The translations under genes and the position numbers were made by a program. Below are positions 62,101-64,000 of a stretch of DNA of 64,000 bases, one piece after another. Source of the DNA: Ectocarpus siliculosus (lineage: Eukaryota > Sar > Phaeophyceae > Ectocarpales > Ectocarpaceae); assembly GCA_000310025.1 (NCBI GenBank), contig FN649739.1, forward strand, positions 3,499,722 to 3,563,721, read 5' to 3'. The notes beneath the pieces were generated by a model. It had not been told where the DNA came from, searched no databases, and saw only the letters and a program-made list of their open reading frames with translations. Numbering within the stretch: position 1 is the stretch's first letter; every line of letters starts with the position of its first letter.

Positions 62101-64000
62101 AAGGCAAGGGAGGAGCCGAGGAAGGAGATGCCGAAGACGACGTCAGGTGGGAAAGGTTTCTCGTGCTACACCGTTCTATGCAGTTAAAAAGGCGCGTGCA
62201 CTTGGCTATTTCAATTTAACGAGGGGAAGAAACCGCCGGGCCATATCTATCTTGAGGGGTGTGGCAAGGGGAAGACAAGACGTGCATTGTCGTAGGCTGC
62301 GCCGCGCGAACGTATCGACGGATGGCGAAAATTCAGAACGGTTTCGACTGACACTTACGAAGAGAGCCAATTCCTTAAGAGTAGGACTGGCCCCATCTCA
62401 TGCCCGTTGTGGAGTAAATATTCTCCAAAACATGGACGTCATTCTTGGTTTGTTTGCGTAGACAACGCACATGCATTAGACCTGCTACGAGCAACAAACC
62501 AGGATACAAGGAACGAGCGCACTTCCGACTAAGCGTGTCACTTTTTTCTTTCCCAACAGCTCTCGGAGTAGCAAGATCTGCCTGGTTGACCTCGCCGGAT
62601 CTGAGAGGGCCAATGCGACGGGGGCTAAGGGCGACAGGCTTCGGGAAGCGGCTAACATCAACAAGAGCCTCTCAACGCTGGGCGACGTGAGCGTTACATA
62701 CTGAAAGCCGTCATGGTAGAGGTCATCAAGCATTCCGTAGTGCCGTACCTTTTTTGCGAAAAGGGAGAGAATGGCAACAGCATCCTAGAATCCGGCGGCG
62801 CATTATCATTCAAATGCGACCTGGTGATAGTGCGGCTTCACCTTGTAGGACGTCCGCATTCGCGTTAATCACCTACATCCGCGATGCACAGTCTCTTGAA
62901 GCATCTCTGTGTCTGACCTAAAACTCAATGCCACTGAAACCGGTTTCAATTCGTTGCGGGTAAAATAGGGTCGTTCGTTCTTCGATGCCCCGTGATCCAG
63001 GTAATCAAAGCGCTGGCAAAGAAGGCAGATTCCGGGCGGGGAAGTGGAGGCGGAGGAGCGAGCAGCAACAACAGCAGCAACAGCGAGAGTTTTATTCCGT
63101 ACCGGTGAGCCACTCGGGCAAATCGCAGCGGCGTGGCAGCATCGGTAACGAACAAGCTACAGAGGATTTCGACGCTGAAGATCTTCAAGCAGTCTATCTT
63201 CCAGCCTACAGCGTTGTTCCTCCGCTTACCTGCTGCACAAGCTTGAGCTGTGGTCCAGAACACTCGTTGATGTGTCGTGCGGCTAGCCTACCATCCACCA
63301 GACCTTTCCTCCAAACACCATGCGGGTCGCCGACAACATCTTAACATGTTTGAGAACCCACACGTCATGCCTTCGGCTTCTGCACTCAGCGCGTACCTTC
63401 AATATACCCATATTGCAATCTCAGAAAAGTGGTCCTTCGATGATGTGGTTTCCTTGAAAACCACGCATGTAAACAGAACTTACTTCCGTTTCACCCCCAG
63501 CTATTGTATTTGTAAGTAAGACACATAGAAGTCCCAAGAGAAGGGCGTCAAGGAGATTAGTCATTCGTAGACCCACTCCTTCCGGAACACGGCCTCTTTC
63601 TCCAAAGGGAAACATTCTTTGAAACATTCTTTGAGTTAAGAGGGACAGGTCGGGGTGTCTCCAGTGTACGAGACACGCCAAGACGATGGGAATCGAATGT
63701 ATATTTGCCTTACTCAACGGTCGGCGGAGCCCGCCAAAACCGCCAGTCTGCCGTAGCGTTCTCTCCCTGGAGTGTTTGTGGGATATGTTAGAGGTACACC
63801 TATATTTCTGTCCATCTCAGGGAGAGTGTTGGCTACATATGAGTTAGAAAGGAATACAAATGCCCTATTGCCTGTTCGTCCAGGAACTCGATGTTAACAT
63901 GGCTCCTCAAGGACAGCATCGGAGGAAACTCGAAGACGGTCATGCTCGCCGCGATTTCCCCTGTGGCAGAGGCCTACCAGGAGACCATGAGCACCCTCAG
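59119..64000 (+). CDS. Kinesin motor domain, kinesin-3-like, 3' end outside window
   Basis: An ATP-driven microtubule motor. Exons: 59119-59487, 59942-60081, 60508-60671, 60900-61117, 61541-61707, 61994-62146, 62560-62686, 63001-63104, and 63884 to beyond 64000. All junctions are GT-AG and in phase. After about 115 Ser/Gly-rich residues comes [15 protein letters not shown], then the P-loop [11 protein letters not shown] (about 60,900-60,930), [14 protein letters not shown], switch I NEVSSRSH, switch [24 protein letters not shown], and [17 protein letters not shown]. The loop-12 and FIPYR-TWLL features resemble kinesin-3 (KIF1/KIF13/KIF16) more than kinesin-1 or -2. The neck, FHA domain and tail that would confirm this lie beyond 64,000. 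The ATG at 59,119 was chosen for its ACC context and position; upstream in-frame ATGs exist. Confidence 0.88.
59790..59816. repeat. CAA microsatellite in first kinesin intron
   Basis: Nine CAA units in the intron between 59,487 and 59,942. Confidence 0.95.
61296..61438. mobile_element. MITE-like element with 16-bp terminal inverted repeats in kinesin intron
   Basis: CCCGATATACCGCGGT at 61,296-61,311 is the exact reverse complement of ACCGCGGTATATCGGG at 61,423-61,438. A further 14-bp copy of the right arm (ACCGCGGTATATCG) lies at 61,331-61,344. The 143-bp unit sits in the intron between 61,117 and 61,541 and codes for nothing visible. No clear target-site duplication is seen. It could be a non-autonomous DNA transposon or a local palindromic regulatory repeat. 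Confidence 0.5.

Overview
This is a window of an intron-rich eukaryotic nuclear genome from a flagellate organism. Two motor-protein genes sit head to head. Base composition is balanced, almost every exon is 60-220 bp, and CAG/CAA/AAC microsatellites are common. A tyrosine-recombinase element is present. Together these fit a stramenopile such as a brown alga (inference; nothing in the window proves the species).

Layout. Positions 1-58,485 on the minus strand hold one giant gene, an orthologue of the axonemal inner-arm dynein heavy chain DNAH2 (I1/f beta heavy chain; DHC10 in Chlamydomonas). I placed 97 exons by matching splice sites, reading phase and remembered family sequence. They add up to about 12.8 kb of coding sequence, roughly 4,270 codons. 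They run from the initiator ATG (58,485) through the tail, linker, AAA1-AAA4, stalk with microtubule-binding domain, AAA5 and most of AAA6. The gene leaves the window at position 1, so the end of AAA6 and the C-terminal domain are missing. Six of the 96 introns appear to start with GC instead of GT.

Intron 2 of this gene (49,760-57,567) is 7.8 kb because it holds a 7.4 kb insertion at about 50,000-57,395, in the opposite orientation to the host gene. The insertion has B-A-B terminal repeats on its right, a short A copy on its left, an extra A-B pair inside, a tyrosine recombinase frame, and a gag-like CCCH zinc-finger region. It also has a 2.25 kb tandem array of hairpin-forming repeats. It resembles the Ngaro/PAT/DIRS group of tyrosine-recombinase retroelements, but no reverse transcriptase is visible; I treat it as a fossil. 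The two host flanks together make about 413 bp, a normal intron length for this gene.

Positions 58,486-59,118 are a compact divergent intergenic region. From about 59,119 to beyond 64,000 on the plus strand lies the motor domain of a kinesin, most like kinesin-3, in nine exons; it runs off the right edge. One of its introns holds a small element with 16-bp inverted ends.

How the genes may work together: DNAH2 powers the two-headed inner-arm dynein of the flagellum. The kinesin-3-like motor could be a transport or flagellar motor sharing control from the same divergent promoter (inference).
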